A stretch of 40,986 bases of DNA from Solobacterium sp. (GCA_017512555.1 JAFWFE010000005.1:1-40986); one strand, 5' to 3'; positions 7,707 to 15,272 are shown, numbered from the stretch's first letter. Notes: a model not told the origin generated them from the letters alone. Numbers and translations are program-made.

Positions 7707-8357
7707 ATGAACTACAAGATCATTGACAAAGAAAAGTATTATCGTAAAGGGGTATTCCGTCATTTCTCGGAAGATTGTAAATGTTCCACATCCATGACCG
7801 CAAGAATTGATGTGACAGATCTGGTGACGTATTCCAGGGAAAAAGGAACGAAGTTCTACATTAACTTTCTCTATATTCTGTCTAAAGTATTAAATTCACG
7901 GGATGACTACAGAATGGAATATCTGTGGCAGACAGATGAATTGATTTGTTATGATGTGATCCATCCCACACAGTATGTTTTTCACGAAGATACAGAGACA
8001 TGTACACCTGTGTATACGCATTATTGTGAGGACTATGACACATTCTATGCCGGAGCTTTGCGTGATGTGGAAGAGGCTAAGAAAACACGGGAATACGGGC
8101 TGGATATGGAGAATCATCCCAACTGGTTTGACGCGTCGTATATCTCCTGGCTTTCCTATGATTCACTGAATATCGAACTGCCGGATGGTTACTTATTCTT
8201 TGCGCCGATCATCAACTGGGGCAGGTACCGGGAAGAAAACGGAAGACTTGTCATGCCGGTCAGTGTACGCCTGAATCACGCAATCGCAGACGGATATCTG
8301 GTTGCCAAGGTATTCCGGTTACTGCAGCAGGAAATAGAAACGTTTGTAACACGATAA
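7707..8357 (+). CDS. Chloramphenicol acetyltransferase-like (CatA-fold) acyltransferase
   Basis: A 216-residue protein with the type A chloramphenicol acetyltransferase fold. Family features in order are the N-terminal FRHFSEDCKCSTSMTARIDVT, NFLYILSKVLN, ENHPNWFDASYISWLSYDSLN, and the C-terminal catalytic segment LNHAIADGYLVAKVF. The catalytic His191 and Asp195 of HxxxDG are kept, but the usual HH pair reads NH. The length matches CatA (about 215). True chloramphenicol resistance enzymes and many genomic CAT-like acyltransferases look alike at this level, so drug modification is possible but not shown. SD GAGGGGAAG precedes ATG 7707. It is cytosolic. Confidence 0.88.
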   Translation: MNYKIIDKEKYYRKGVFRHFSEDCKCSTSMTARIDVTDLVTYSREKGTKFYINFLYILSKVLNSRDDYRMEYLWQTDELICYDVIHPTQYVFHEDTETCTPVYTHYCEDYDTFYAGALRDVEEAKKTREYGLDMENHPNWFDASYISWLSYDSLNIELPDGYLFFAPIINWGRYREENGRLVMPVSVRLNHAIADGYLVAKVFRLLQQEIETFVTR

Positions 8358-8381
8358 ATCATACACTGCAGGAGAACTCAC

Positions 8382-8903
8382 ATGATGAAACTGATAGAAC
8401 CAACAATGGAATACGCACTACAGATTCAGGCATACAGAAAAGAGTTTGTTGACAGCGGCAGTTCCATGGACGGTACCGGTGCGCTCAGAAGGATTGAAAA
8501 TCCGCAAGAGTGGATCGAGTATTCCAATAAACTGAAGAATCCTGGAACTGTTCCGGAAGGACTTGTGCCTGCGACACAGTATATCTTTGTCCGGGAAGAA
8601 GATCATAAGATCGTCGGAATGCTTCAGATCCGGCATTACTTTAACGATTATCTGGAGAAGTTCGGGGGCCATATCGGGTATTCTGTTGCGCCAAGTGAAC
8701 GGCATAAGGGATATGCGACACAGATGCTTGGCCTGGCTTTGCCTGAGTGTAAGAAGCTGGGTATGAATAAAGTCCTGATCACCTGTATTCAAGGCAATGA
8801 AGGCAGTAAGGGAACGATTCTGAATAACGGCGGTGTATATGAATCCACGGTTTATGAACCAAATGATGATCTGTACCTGGAGAGATACTGGATCAATCTG
8901 TGA
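8382..8903 (+). CDS. GNAT family N-acetyltransferase
   Basis: A 173-residue acetyltransferase. Motif A reads HIGYSVAPSERHKGYATQML and motif B reads CIQGNEGSKGTILNNGGVYES, the arrangement of a common GNAT subfamily that resembles ribosomal-protein acetyltransferases. An N-terminal ~90 residues give the substrate-binding side (MEYALQIQAYRKEF, NPQEWIEYS). GCAGGAG precedes ATG 8382 (a second ATG follows immediately). The NUDIX gene starts eight bases after its stop, which suggests co-expression. The substrate is unknown. Confidence 0.9.
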   Translation: MMKLIEPTMEYALQIQAYRKEFVDSGSSMDGTGALRRIENPQEWIEYSNKLKNPGTVPEGLVPATQYIFVREEDHKIVGMLQIRHYFNDYLEKFGGHIGYSVAPSERHKGYATQMLGLALPECKKLGMNKVLITCIQGNEGSKGTILNNGGVYESTVYEPNDDLYLERYWINL

Positions 8904-8911
8904 GGTAGTAC

Positions 8912-9427
8912 ATGAGACTTTTGTTTGAAATGGATAAAAAGGACTATGCGCAGTGTACACATTCTTTTGTGCGTGATTCCGCGAGAAGTATTATTCTCCA
9001 TGACGGCAAGGTCGCAATGATTCACAGCCTGAAATATGACTATTACAAATTCCCCGGCGGAGGGATAGAAAACGGAGAGAATCCTGTAGAGGCCATGATC
9101 CGTGAAACCCGGGAAGAAGCCGGTTTGGTGGTACGCCCGGAAACGATAAAGGAATACGGATATGTACATCGTATCCAGAAAAGCGATAACGATGATACAG
9201 AGTGCTTCATACAGGATAATTACTACTATCTGTGTGATGTGGAAGAAATGCCTGTAGCACAGAATCTGGATACGTATGAATCAAAAGAAGCGTATACTTT
9301 GGAGTATGTGGATCCTGAAACTGCGATCATGAAGAACCGCAGTGTGAAAGAGAGTCCGTATAACCAATTAATGTTTGAAAGAGAAGCATTGGTTCTTGAA
9401 CTTCTGATCAAAGAAAGACTAGTATAA
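8912..9427 (+). CDS. NUDIX hydrolase
   Basis: A 171-residue NUDIX enzyme. The Nudix box is complete: G50 GIENG E56 NPVEAMI R64E65 TR E68E69 A G71. This gives the metal-binding glutamates for hydrolysis of a nucleoside diphosphate linked to another group. The N-terminal strand RSIILHDGKVAMI is typical. Specific substrate cannot be told. SD GAGGT lies within the short gap after the GNAT stop (8901-8903), so the two are probably cotranscribed. Confidence 0.93.
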   Translation: MRLLFEMDKKDYAQCTHSFVRDSARSIILHDGKVAMIHSLKYDYYKFPGGGIENGENPVEAMIRETREEAGLVVRPETIKEYGYVHRIQKSDNDDTECFIQDNYYYLCDVEEMPVAQNLDTYESKEAYTLEYVDPETAIMKNRSVKESPYNQLMFEREALVLELLIKERLV

Positions 9428-9454
9428 AGAATATCTGCAGAAGAGGTAATAAAC

Positions 9455-10585
9455 ATGGATAAACATGAATCAAACAATAGTCTGAAACTATTTCTGGCAG
9501 TTCTGCTGGCTGTATGCATGGGGGTCGGAGGATTCTTTGCGGGTAAAACATCCGGCAGGGATCAAGCCCTCAAGGAACGTGAACAGTTATACGTATTGAA
9601 TCGGAGCAGTATGGCCAAGTTAAGCGTTGGGGAAGGGCCGGTATACGTTATCGGACACCGCAGCCCGGATTCGGATACGGTATGCAGCGCTGTTGCCTAC
9701 GCGAAATTTCTGACATTGCTGGGATACAACGCGGAAGCAGTCATTACCGAAGATATCAACAAGGAAACTGCCTATATTTTGCGTGAGGCAGGAGTAGATG
9801 TACCGCCGGTATTGGAGGATGCGTCAGGAGAGAGTATCTTCCTGGTTGATCACAGTGAATATGCCCAGGCTGTTGAAGGACTTGCGGATGCTCATATTGT
9901 CGGTGTACTGGATCATCATGGTGTAGGAAGTATTAATACAGGACATCAGGTAGCCTACGAAGCCAAACCGATCGGGGCTACAGCTACCATTGTCTGGCTG
10001 GATTACCTGAATTACGGATATGAACTTGATAAAACAACCGCTTATCTCTTACTTGGCGCGGTACTTTCGGATACAGATGGATTAACCGGTTCCACGGTTA
10101 CGGAAGCGGATCAGAAGGCTGTTCCGGCACTGGCGGAGATTGCGGGTGTAAAGGATATTGATGCCTTGTACAAGGCAATTCATACCGAGAAACTATCATA
10201 CGAAGGAATGAGCAGTGAAGAAATCCTGTTCTCCGATTACAAGGAATACGAAGCTTCCGGAGTCAAATTTGGAATTGGTCTGGTAAACGCGATTGACGAA
10301 GAAACTGCGAAAGAACTTTCAGAACGGATGAAAGAAGTCCTGCCCGAGTGTATAGGTAAACATGATGTGGATTTGATGTATGCCTCGGTAGGAATCCGTG
10401 AGAACGGAGAAAAGATCGATCGTATCATCCCTGGCAATGATCTTTCCAAAGAGATGATCGAAGCCGCATTCCCCAACTACGACGAATATGACGGCACATC
10501 GTTTGTGTTCAGAACCGGATTGGGAAGAAAGACCAAATTTGTGCCCGGGTTAACGGATTATCTGGCTGCGCATCCGCACGAATAA
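9455..10585 (+). CDS. ppaC: Membrane-anchored DHH-family manganese-dependent inorganic pyrophosphatase
   Basis: A 376-residue protein. A single hydrophobic segment at residues 11-30 is followed by a charged linker to about 60 and then a family II pyrophosphatase. The motifs are GHRSPDSD (H68, D72, D74), VDHSE (131-135; usually VDHNE), LDHH (152-155) and SDTDG (205-209). The C-terminal DHHA2 part includes RKTKFVP near 358-364, resembling the substrate-binding SRKKQ...P motif. The known enzyme hydrolyses PPi to two phosphates in the cytosol and is ~310 residues, without an anchor. Here the catalytic domain may sit outside the membrane or be tethered inside. GAGGT precedes ATG 9455. The enzyme call is firm; topology is open. 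Confidence 0.9.
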   Translation: MDKHESNNSLKLFLAVLLAVCMGVGGFFAGKTSGRDQALKEREQLYVLNRSSMAKLSVGEGPVYVIGHRSPDSDTVCSAVAYAKFLTLLGYNAEAVITEDINKETAYILREAGVDVPPVLEDASGESIFLVDHSEYAQAVEGLADAHIVGVLDHHGVGSINTGHQVAYEAKPIGATATIVWLDYLNYGYELDKTTAYLLLGAVLSDTDGLTGSTVTEADQKAVPALAEIAGVKDIDALYKAIHTEKLSYEGMSSEEILFSDYKEYEASGVKFGIGLVNAIDEETAKELSERMKEVLPECIGKHDVDLMYASVGIRENGEKIDRIIPGNDLSKEMIEAAFPNYDEYDGTSFVFRTGLGRKTKFVPGLTDYLAAHPHE

Positions 10586-10617
10586 TCTGAAACAAGAAAG
10601 TAATCGAGGGGGAAATC

Positions 10618-11250
10618 ATGCGATTTGATCATATGTTTTTTATCACCGGTACTGCATACGCGGGAAAATCAACGATGATAAAACTGCTTGCGGAGAAGTA
10701 CAACGGTATTCTCTGTGAAGAAAACTACCATGACCGGTTATTGCCGGAACTGGATAAAACAGAGTTTCCCTGCCTGACCTATACAAGGGATTTAGAGGAC
10801 TGGCATGACTTCATCAGGAGAAGTCCTGAAGAATACAAGGCATGGATGGACGGTGTATCAAAAGAATGCGAGATACTGGAACTCAGGATTCTCGATGGCT
10901 TGAAAGAACAGGATCAGCCGGTATTTGTGGACACAAACATTTCGCTGGATACTTTGAAAACAATAACTCCACACAATCACGTACTGGTCATGCTGGCGGA
11001 TCCTCAGATATCCGTAAGACGCTTTTTTGAAAGACCGGATCGTGAAAAACAGTTCTTGTATCAGTTGATCATGGATGAACCTGATCCTGAGAAAGCAATG
11101 GAGAATTACCGCAGAGGACTCACACTGATCAACTCACAGGAAAACTATGACTACTATTTATACTCGGGATTTCAGGTGATGATCAGAGATGAAAGCCGGA
11201 GTATTGAACAAACCCTGGAAATGGTTGAAAAAGCATTCGGATTAATTTAA
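10618..11250 (+). CDS. P-loop kinase-like NTPase
   Basis: A 210-residue cytosolic protein with Walker A GTAYAGKST (residues 11-19) directly after strand 1. A strand ending in FVDTN (about residue 105) could act as Walker B, and a basic RRFFERPDREKQF segment resembles a kinase lid. It looks like a small-molecule kinase of the AAA_33/shikimate-kinase-like group, but no specific substrate motif is evident. GAGGGGGAAA precedes ATG 10618. It is 32 bp after the pyrophosphatase gene and probably the last of the long co-directional run. Confidence 0.75.
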   Translation: MRFDHMFFITGTAYAGKSTMIKLLAEKYNGILCEENYHDRLLPELDKTEFPCLTYTRDLEDWHDFIRRSPEEYKAWMDGVSKECEILELRILDGLKEQDQPVFVDTNISLDTLKTITPHNHVLVMLADPQISVRRFFERPDREKQFLYQLIMDEPDPEKAMENYRRGLTLINSQENYDYYLYSGFQVMIRDESRSIEQTLEMVEKAFGLI

Positions 11251-11345
11251 GAAATCGTACAGGATGGATACATTTCTGGTATAAAGAAACGAAAACGTTG
11301 ACGATTGAGAAATAAATAAATCGGGATTTGAGAGGGGTATGGCGC

Positions 11346-11885
11346 TTGATCAAGATATCTTTGTTGACCGGAGAACTGTTTTTTACCGTGCTGTGGCTTT
11401 TCATCAGAGGAATGACATGGATACAGCAGAAGAAGATTATCTGGAAAAAAGAGGCTTTCCTTCTTTTGATGTACATCAATCTTGCGGTTCTGATTCGTTT
11501 TGTCTTTTACCCTTTTTTCACTATCAACGGTCAGGTTCAGCCGCTTATCATCAATATGAGCAGCATTCAACCACTTCGGGTCAACTTGATTCCGCTTGTA
11601 AACATTCTGGATTATGACATAAAACGCGAGGCTGCAATTAATATCATCGGAAATATCAGCATGTTTATCCCGACAGGCGTCATTATGCCGATCCTGTACA
11701 AGCGTTTGGATTGTTTTTGGAAAGTGCTTCTTGCCAGTGCGGGGTTGTCCTTTGTAATAGAGGTGATCCAACTGCTCTTTCCCGGCAGTGTAACCGATAT
11801 CGATGATCTGATTCTCAATACAGTTGGTGCGGCAATCGGATATGGCATTTATAAACTTGTGTGCCGTTTTATAAGAAAAGCATAA
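11346..11885 (+). CDS. VanZ-like family membrane protein
   Basis: About 179 residues, with four to five hydrophobic segments. VanZ hallmarks are RVNLIPLVNIL, NIIGNISMFIPTGVIMPIL, a conserved Glu-Gln in FVIEVIQLLFPGS, and DIDDLILNTVGAAIGYGIY. VanZ proteins are associated with low-level teicoplanin resistance and are otherwise uncharacterised. TTG 11346 is preferred as start because AGAGGGG (11331-11337) lies eight bases upstream; TTG 11328 would add six residues. A terminator follows the stop. Confidence 0.85.
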   Translation: MIKISLLTGELFFTVLWLFIRGMTWIQQKKIIWKKEAFLLLMYINLAVLIRFVFYPFFTINGQVQPLIINMSSIQPLRVNLIPLVNILDYDIKREAAINIIGNISMFIPTGVIMPILYKRLDCFWKVLLASAGLSFVIEVIQLLFPGSVTDIDDLILNTVGAAIGYGIYKLVCRFIRKA

Positions 11886-11924
11886 ATTCGATTTTGGCGG
11901 TCTCTCCAAAACCAGTGATATGTG

Positions 11925-11963
11925 AAAGCTGTATACAATAGTATTTGTGTACGGCTTTTATTT
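11925..11963 (+). terminator. Rho-independent terminator after the VanZ gene
   Basis: AAAGCTGTATACAA (11925-11938) pairs with TTGTGTACGGCTTT (11944-11957) through twelve Watson-Crick and two G-U pairs. A T-rich tail (TTTTATTT) follows. Confidence 0.8.
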
Positions 11964-12003
11964 AAGAATGATATTTATTACTGTCATTGTGGTAGTAAGT
12001 AAC

Positions 12004-12031
12004 TTGATTTTTATATGAAATGGAATATAAT
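12004..12031 (+). promoter_or_regulatory. Promoter of the feo operon
   Basis: A -35 element TTGATT (12004-12009) and a perfect -10 TATAAT (12026-12031) are separated by 16 bp, putting the start of transcription near 12038. It is the only strong sigma-A-type promoter between the VanZ terminator and feoA. Confidence 0.7.
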
Positions 12032-12041
12032 GGTGCAAACA

Positions 12042-12055
12042 AGTTATATATAACT
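12042..12055. promoter_or_regulatory. Palindromic operator candidate of the feo operon
   Basis: AGTTATATATAACT is a perfect 14-bp palindrome lying about 4-18 bp after the predicted transcription start. A related half-site TAACTTG (12000-12006), the complement of CAAGTTA at 12040-12046, overlaps the -35 region. The position fits a repressor such as a DtxR- or Fur-type iron regulator, but the sequence does not match a consensus I can name. Confidence 0.5.
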
Positions 12056-12101
12056 AACTCAAAGTCTGCTTCTGACACTTATATAACAAATACACAAAAA
12101 A

Positions 12102-12127
12102 GATTCTGCCCCCAAAGAATCGGGGGC
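12102..12127 (+). other. Interleaved inverted repeats in the feo leader
   Basis: GATTCT (12102-12107) can pair with AGAATC (12116-12121), while the adjoining GCCCCC (12108-12113) can pair with GGGGGC (12122-12127). The two helices exclude each other. The strong GC stem has no T-run after it on the plus strand; on the minus strand it is followed by a T-rich tract. Confidence 0.5.
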
Positions 12128-12200
12128 TAATATAACGGACTGTAGTTAGAGTACACTTACTCAAATACGCAAGAGAAATATATATTTCCTTGTGTGGTAT

Positions 12201-12290
12201 ATGGTCAGACAGAAAAAACAGGGAACTTGCAGCTGTGGCAGTTCCGGATGCTGCAGTTGTTCTAAACATCAAAAGGGAGGAAATCTATGA
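12201..12290 (+). CDS. Cys-rich micro-protein at the head of the feo operon
   Basis: A 29-residue ORF from ATG 12201 whose TGA overlaps the ATG of feoA (ATGA at 12287-12290). It has a basic N-terminus (MVRQKKQG) followed by a dense cysteine cluster at residues 10, 12, 17, 18 and 20 (CxC, then CCxC) and a His at 23. The AGGGAGG that serves feoA lies inside its last codons, so translation of the two is likely coupled. It has no membrane segment, unlike the FeoB-associated Cys-rich proteins I know. It may bind iron or another metal, or act as a leader peptide. Its own SD is weak, which is the main doubt. Confidence 0.55.
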   Translation: MVRQKKQGTCSCGSSGCCSCSKHQKGGNL

Positions 12291-12508
12291 AACTCACGGA
12301 AACAAAAGCGGATCAGCAAGGTGTGATCCGGAAAATCAGCGGAGATGCGCATCTTGCCAGTCGTATCACTGCGATTGGAATCACAGAAGGGACGAAGTTC
12401 CAGACTGTCCGCAATGACCGGAAGATGCCGGTACTGGTCTATCTGCGGGAAACGTTGATTGCGGTCAATCGTACGGATGCAGAAGGAATCGAGGTGGAAG
12501 CCGCATGA
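12287..12508 (+). CDS. feoA: Ferrous iron transport protein A
   Basis: A 73-residue SH3-like FeoA. The family pattern is visible as GVIRKISGD, a DAHLASRITAIGITEGTKF segment (usually LxxLGIxxGxxV) and the closing LIAVNRTDAEGIEVE. FeoA is a small cytosolic partner needed for Feo-mediated Fe(II) uptake. AAGGGAGG precedes ATG 12287, which overlaps the stop of the Cys-rich ORF; its own TGA overlaps the feoB ATG by four bases (12505-12508). The tight overlaps indicate one operon. Confidence 0.92.
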   Translation: MKLTETKADQQGVIRKISGDAHLASRITAIGITEGTKFQTVRNDRKMPVLVYLRETLIAVNRTDAEGIEVEAA

Positions 12509-14370
12509 ACACAAGGATTGCTTTGCTTGGACAACCTAACTCAGGTAAGTCCACGGTTTATAATGCTTTAACCGGTTCACGTCAGCACGTAGGTAACTGG
12601 CCAGGTAAGACTGTTGAGAGAAATGACGGCTTCTATACTTACAAGGGAATACGCTATACAGTAACAGATCTGCCGGGAAGTTATGGCCTTTCCGGAAACT
12701 CTGATGAAGAGATCATCACTTCTGAGTTTATCCGCTCCGGTCAGGCAGACCTGGTATGTATTCTGGTAGATGCTTCACAGTTGGAGCGTAGTATGTACAT
12801 GGTGGCAGAGTTCGCCGCACTGGATAAACCGGCTGTACTTCTGCTGAACATGATGGATGTCGCAAAAGCACAGAATAAGGAAATTGATTACTTACTGCTG
12901 GAAAAGCATCTGGGAATCCCTGTACTTCCGTTTACAGCGGCAGAGAGTACCGGCTATGAAGGCTTGAAAGAACTGTTTGCCCGTGCTCTGGAGAATCCGC
13001 AGAAACTTAGTTCTGTACCGGAGCTTTCCAAAGAGGGCAGCGGTACTTCGGCAGATCATGTACAGGCAGAGAGTGAAGCGAAGTTTGCGTGGATCCGGAA
13101 AATGCTTGAGGGTGTTTCTCATTCGGAACAGAAACACTTTGAACTAAGTAAACGTGATAAGAGATTGCTTAGCCCGGTCTTTGGCAAGTTTGCCTGCTTT
13201 GGAACGATTCTTCTGGGATTCCTTGCGGCAATGCTGATCTGTTTCCCTCTGATGGGACTCGGTTCCATGATTCCTCAGCTGCTGAATAAACCAATTGCTG
13301 ATCTTCTTACCTCCTGGAATGTACATCCCTGGCTGGTTTCCATATTCAGTATTATTTTCCCGAATACACTGTACTTCTGTATAGCCATGTCCGGATTTGT
13401 CTTTGGTGTCAATCTTGTCTTTGGCTATCTGGAAGAGATTGGCTTCCTTGCCAGAGCAGCGTATCAGTTTGACAATCTGTTATCCGGTCTCGGTCTGCAG
13501 GGAAAGGCAATCTGCCCGATTCTGATGGGTTTTGGCTGTACGATCGGAGGTGCCTGCGGTACACGTGTTATGGATAACTGGGGACAACGTATGCTTGCCA
13601 TGGCAGTGGTCTGGGCAGTTCCCTGCGCATCGATCTGGACGATCATCCCTGTCATCAGTTCCATGTTCTTTACGCCGTTACAGACCTTGCTGGTGATTCT
13701 CGGCATTCTGCTGTATGTAGTCGTCCTCATGACCATTGTGTCCAGAATCTTCGGACGTAAGTTATCTCCGGAGAATACACGCAGTGGTATGATCATGGAA
13801 CTTCCTCCGTACCACAAGCCGCACTGGAAGCACATTGCCAAAGAAGCACTGCTCAAGTCCTATGATATTTTCAAGAGAGCTCTCAGGACAGTTACACTGA
13901 TTTCTCTGTTGTTCTGGGTATTCTCTTACAGCAGCAGTGGTAATGTGGCAGATAGTCTCCTGTATAAGGTTGGTACAGTAATTGAACCTGTAACCAGGAT
14001 CTTCGGTCTTGGCTGGAGGACGTTCATGGGATTCCTGAGTTCTGCGTTCGCGAAAGAAGCAGTTCTTGGTGTTCTTAACGCGGTATTTGTCGGTGAAGGC
14101 ACCGTTCTCGATGCGACATTCCGTTCCGTATTCAGCGTAGCTACAGATAACGCTGTACTTGGCAAAGCCATGCTGGATGTTGTCAGTAAAGCAGAAGCGT
14201 TAGCCTTCATGTGCGCATGTACATTCAATATTCCCTGTGTCATGGCACTATCCACGACCTACAGAGAATCACATTCTCTTAACTGGACAGCCAGGATTGC
14301 GGCATTCTACGTCTGCGGAGCGTTAGTTCTGTCCTGTGTCGTATATCATATCGCGGCATTGTTCATCTAG
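12505..14370 (+). CDS. feoB: Ferrous iron transporter FeoB
   Basis: A 621-residue membrane GTPase for Fe(II) import. The N-terminal G domain has G1 GQPNSGKS (9-16), a GNWPGKTVE switch I region, G3 TDLPGSYGL and G4 NMMD. From about residue 230 two gate domains of transmembrane segments follow. The first core motif reads CPILMGFGCTIGG, where canonical FeoB has GFGCNVPA, and the following segment reads VPCASIWTIIPV where SCSARLP is usual. The protein is also shorter than the ~770 residues of enterobacterial FeoB. It therefore belongs to a divergent FeoB branch, possibly with altered metal handling. It is coupled to feoA by overlap. Confidence 0.95.
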   Translation: MNTRIALLGQPNSGKSTVYNALTGSRQHVGNWPGKTVERNDGFYTYKGIRYTVTDLPGSYGLSGNSDEEIITSEFIRSGQADLVCILVDASQLERSMYMVAEFAALDKPAVLLLNMMDVAKAQNKEIDYLLLEKHLGIPVLPFTAAESTGYEGLKELFARALENPQKLSSVPELSKEGSGTSADHVQAESEAKFAWIRKMLEGVSHSEQKHFELSKRDKRLLSPVFGKFACFGTILLGFLAAMLICFPLMGLGSMIPQLLNKPIADLLTSWNVHPWLVSIFSIIFPNTLYFCIAMSGFVFGVNLVFGYLEEIGFLARAAYQFDNLLSGLGLQGKAICPILMGFGCTIGGACGTRVMDNWGQRMLAMAVVWAVPCASIWTIIPVISSMFFTPLQTLLVILGILLYVVVLMTIVSRIFGRKLSPENTRSGMIMELPPYHKPHWKHIAKEALLKSYDIFKRALRTVTLISLLFWVFSYSSSGNVADSLLYKVGTVIEPVTRIFGLGWRTFMGFLSSAFAKEAVLGVLNAVFVGEGTVLDATFRSVFSVATDNAVLGKAMLDVVSKAEALAFMCACTFNIPCVMALSTTYRESHSLNWTARIAAFYVCGALVLSCVVYHIAALFI

Positions 14371-14408
14371 ACCGGATCGTCCTCTGTCCCAATAAAAGGA
14401 GAAAGTCA

Positions 14409-15125
14409 ATGCACGAGTATTACAGAAAAAATAAGGCAAAATTTAAAAAGTCAATGAACGGATTACTGAAACCTGTAGCGAAAGAACTGGAACAGTACAG
14501 TAAGAAATCTTATCCGGAAATCTTTGAAGAGATCTGGCAGCATTACTCAGATCACATGCTGGAGAATTTTCCGTACATTGGCGGGGATGCTGTCAGCGGA
14601 ACGAGGAATCTCACCGGCGCGTACTGTTTTGTGTCGATGGGAGAGGTGCTGAAGAACTATGGAGTCTCTTTGGAAGAAACAGGGCATCTGATGGTCTTGG
14701 CGTATGAACGCAGATTTAGCAAAATGCCTGGAATGGTGAAGACGATCATGCATAAGTCATTCACAAACATAAAGTCTCTGAATAAGAAGTATCAGAAAAA
14801 AGACGCACAGAACGCTGCCAATGCCGCAAAGAATCCGGGAAGTTTTGAGACAAAGACAATGATTCCTCCGGAAGAAGGGTATGATTTCAGTTATCACAAT
14901 CTGGTATGTCCGTTGTCAAACTTTGCCAGAGCACATGGTTATGAAGAGTATATGCCGTATCTGTGTAATCTTGACTATGTCATGTTTGGTGTCTTTGGTG
15001 TTCCTCTGTATCGTGAACATACTTGTTTTGAGGATGGAGACTATTGTGATTTCAAACTGAAGATCAACGCAGAGCCAATGTCATACTGGCCTCCGGTGTT
15101 TACACAAGGTAAAGGGTATAAATAA
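14409..15125 (+). CDS. L-2-amino-thiazoline-4-carboxylic acid hydrolase (ATC hydrolase) family protein
   Basis: A 238-residue cytosolic protein. The C-terminal half carries the family pattern: CPLSNFARAHGYEEYMPYLCNLDY, then GVPLYREHTCFEDGDYCDFKLK, including the conserved Cys and the final GxxxCDF segment. The best-known member opens the thiazoline ring of ATC on the route to L-cysteine, but most family members in anaerobes are untested. AAAAGGAG lies before ATG 14409, 38 bp after feoB with no terminator between, so it may be transcribed with the feo operon. Confidence 0.8.
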   Translation: MHEYYRKNKAKFKKSMNGLLKPVAKELEQYSKKSYPEIFEEIWQHYSDHMLENFPYIGGDAVSGTRNLTGAYCFVSMGEVLKNYGVSLEETGHLMVLAYERRFSKMPGMVKTIMHKSFTNIKSLNKKYQKKDAQNAANAAKNPGSFETKTMIPPEEGYDFSYHNLVCPLSNFARAHGYEEYMPYLCNLDYVMFGVFGVPLYREHTCFEDGDYCDFKLKINAEPMSYWPPVFTQGKGYK

Positions 15126-15173
15126 AAGATGGGTGGTTTGTCCCTTGGGTTATACGGATCCTGAAATTACCAG

Positions 15174-15179
15174 TATAAT
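15174..15179 (+). promoter_or_regulatory. Candidate -10 element for the RraA-like gene
   Basis: A perfect TATAAT lies 94 bp before ATG 15273 in the only gap between the ATC-hydrolase-like gene and the RraA-like gene. The -35 region is weak, so this is tentative. Confidence 0.4.
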
Positions 15180-15272
15180 AATATCTGGATGAGAGTCTCT
15201 GATTTTTGAGTTTATGCTCAGGCAAGATAATCAACGGCTATATCCAAAAGGTAATGAAGGAGTAAAACAACC

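Larger units (their letters stand above)
11964..12200. other. Intergenic regulatory region of the feo operon
   Basis: With the terminator before it, this makes a stretch of more than 300 bp without a gene. It contains the feo promoter (12004-12031), an AT-rich perfect palindrome (12042-12055) and an interleaved pair of 6-bp inverted repeats (12102-12127), and it runs up to the Cys-rich micro-ORF at 12201. No known riboswitch class was recognised. Confidence 0.6.

Noticed and set aside
4292..11250. Integron cassette array
   Set aside because: No integrase and no attC-like inverted repeats in the short gaps between genes.
11247..11909. 220-codon minus-strand open frame
   Set aside because: Antisense to the VanZ-like gene; no ribosome site and no recognisable domain.
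12102..12127. H-type pseudoknot from the interleaved repeats
   Set aside because: The connecting loops would be 0, 2 and 0 bases, too short to cross 6-bp helices; alternative hairpins are more realistic.
12108..12127. Plus-strand terminator/attenuator before feoA
   Set aside because: The GC stem is not followed by a T-run on the plus strand.
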